DNA from: Caballeronia telluris | Lineage (GTDB): Bacteria; Pseudomonadota; Gammaproteobacteria; Burkholderiales; Burkholderiaceae | NCBI RefSeq assembly: GCF_001544495.1 | Contig: NZ_FCNZ02000005.1 | Span: 265,243 to 329,242 of the forward strand | DNA: 64,000 bases | Direction of reading: 5' to 3' | Part shown: piece by piece, positions 63,174 through 64,000 of the stretch | Layout: each line of letters starts with the position of its first letter | How positions within the stretch are numbered: position 1 is the stretch's first letter | Position numbers and translations under genes: made by a program | Notes under the pieces: generated by a model | Seen by the model: the letters and a program-made list of their open reading frames with translations, nothing else | What the model was told of the DNA's origin: nothing | Databases searched by the model: none

Positions 63174-63623
63174 ATGACCAGCACCTCACAACATAGCGCC
63201 ATCGATGTTGGGCAACTGATCGACGCCATCGGCGACGCGATCGTGATCTCCGATGCGGCCGGCGCCATCATCCTGTGGAATCCGGCGGCAGAACGCATGT
63301 TCGGGTTCACGCAGGACGAAGCGTTCGGCAAGTCGCTCGACATCATTATCCCGGAACGTCTTCGCGGACGTCACTGGGCCGGTTATGAAAAAACGATGGC
63401 GACGGGTCAGACGCGTTACGGCCATGACGTGCTGCGCGTGCCTGCCGTCGACAAGGAAGGCCGTTCGATGTCGATCGCGTTCACCGTCGCGCTGCTGCAT
63501 GCGCCGGACAACGCGGTATCGGGCATCGTCGCGGTGATTCGCGACGAGACGGAACGCTTCCAGCAAGAGCGCGATTTGCGCAAGCGCATCACGGAACTCG
63601 AAGCAAAGGCAAGCGCTTCTTAA
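63174..63623 (+). CDS. small PAS-domain protein
   Basis: The 149-residue protein is a single PAS domain (about 12-130) with GDAIVISDAAGAIILWNPAAERMFGF and a C-terminal PAC strand (SGIVAVIRDETERF). A short helical tail rich in Glu and Arg follows (RDLRKRITELEAKA), which could form a coiled coil. It has no output domain, so it may sense a ligand or redox state and signal through protein contact. Its place between frc and the antiporter gene links it to oxalate metabolism. The ribosome site is weak. Confidence 0.85.
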   Translation: MTSTSQHSAIDVGQLIDAIGDAIVISDAAGAIILWNPAAERMFGFTQDEAFGKSLDIIIPERLRGRHWAGYEKTMATGQTRYGHDVLRVPAVDKEGRSMSIAFTVALLHAPDNAVSGIVAVIRDETERFQQERDLRKRITELEAKASAS

Positions 63624-63738
63624 GGGCTGCACTGGCCCGGTTTTCTTCAACTCATCCAAACGTCGAGGACCCGCCGCACAGACAGATCACCCGCTCAATT
63701 GCATCCAGGGCGCCGATCGAGCGCAACAATGCAACCAT

Positions 63739-63840
63739 CTTGCATGGGACCCGGGCAGAGCGCTAAAGCGCCGATTCGGGTCGATTGCAGCTTGCATGGG
63801 ACCCGAGTAAGGCGCTAAAGCGCCGACCCGGGTCAATAAA
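63739..63840. repeat. tandem 52-base hairpin repeat upstream of the antiporter gene
   Basis: Two direct repeats start at 63739 and 63791, each opening CTTGCATGGGACCCG and containing GCGCTAAAGCGC. Each unit folds: GACCCG pairs with CGGGTC and the inner GCGCT pairs with AGCGC around AAA or a similar loop. The units differ at a few positions, some of which keep the pairing. It could be a 5' leader structure of the antiporter mRNA or, read on the minus strand, a small RNA locus. A partial, diverged copy may lie at 63696-63720. Confidence 0.75.
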
Positions 63841-63854
63841 GGAGACGTACAGAC

Positions 63855-64000
63855 ATGGCAAACACCTTTACCCCTGACCCCCTGCGAGCGGCCAAAAGCC
63901 CGAATCGTTGGGCCCAGCTCGTCATCGGCATCATCTGCATGGGCCTGGTCGCGAATCTGCAATACGCGTGGACGCTCTTCGTCGTGCCGATGGATGCCAA
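63855..64000 (+). CDS. OFA-family oxalate/formate antiporter (partial, cut by window end)
   Basis: The first 48 residues are visible, beginning MANTFTPDPLRAAKSPNRW and followed by a membrane helix (QLVIGIICMGLVANLQYAWTLF). This N-terminus, with the conserved N-L-Q-Y-A-W-T-L-F helix, matches OFA-type MFS transporters that exchange oxalate for formate. Position after oxc, frc and the PAS gene supports this. AGGAGA lies nine bases before the ATG. The rest of the gene is outside the window. Confidence 0.85.
   Translation, partial: MANTFTPDPLRAAKSPNRWAQLVIGIICMGLVANLQYAWTLFVVPMDA

Noticed and set aside
1..64000. tRNA or rRNA genes, CRISPR arrays, insertion sequences, phage or plasmid replication genes
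   Set aside because: Read for on both strands by eye; no cloverleaf, repeat-spacer array, transposase or replication gene was recognised. A covariance-model scan would be needed to exclude small RNA genes.

Overview
The window reads as a stretch of a high-GC betaproteobacterial chromosome or chromid, most likely Burkholderiaceae (Paraburkholderia or Caballeronia type). The reasons are dense ATGA-coupled genes, a VpsR-type sigma-54 activator beside exopolysaccharide (EPS) genes, a bifunctional mannose-1-phosphate guanylyltransferase, and an oxc/frc/PAS/OFA oxalate locus. This placement is inferred from gene content, not from any search. I saw no rRNA, tRNA, CRISPR array, insertion sequence or phage gene.

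Left part (136-16970, mostly minus strand): a surface-polysaccharide locus. It encodes a double alpha/beta-hydrolase protein, three GT-B glycosyltransferases, a Wzx flippase, a Wzy polymerase, a BY-kinase (Wzc) and a divergent secreted GH99-like glycosidase. Next to these is a four-gene module for GDP-D-glycero-alpha-D-manno-heptose (hddA-gmhA-hddC-gmhB), whose genes overlap by 4-11 bases. A VpsR-like sigma-54 activator and a four-PAS hybrid histidine kinase follow and are candidate regulators.

Middle (20091-31214): accessory functions. These are a DHA2 drug exporter, a tripartite ABC exporter operon with its own outer-membrane factor and TetR regulator, a LysE exporter, an aspartate/glutamate racemase, a GT2 enzyme, and a trypsin/PDZ protease followed by a LuxR protein with a degenerate receiver.

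Right-middle (31581-57905): a second polysaccharide locus cut into short divergent units with long leaders. It holds ugd, a PAP2 phosphatase, three GT4 enzymes, a TupA-like ATP-grasp protein, Crp-like and AraC-like regulators, manC, a second wzx, wzy and wzc, an acyltransferase, a Tat-exported tyrosinase and two secreted clan-A glycosidases. The two loci together have two flippases, two polymerases and two BY-kinases. The window contains no Wza exporter, no polyprenyl-phosphate priming transferase and no low-molecular-weight tyrosine phosphatase, so these must lie elsewhere. The most interesting unexplained signal is a directional 24-base motif found 230-330 bases upstream of wzy, wzc and the acyltransferase gene, inside long leaders. 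In two of the three it is part of a larger conserved block.

Right end (57989-64000): a secreted phosphodiesterase gene broken by one in-frame amber codon, then divergent oxc and frc (oxalyl-CoA decarboxylase and formyl-CoA transferase) with mirrored operator-like sites. A small PAS protein and the start of an OFA-family oxalate/formate antiporter follow. A tandem pair of 52-base hairpin repeats precedes the antiporter gene.
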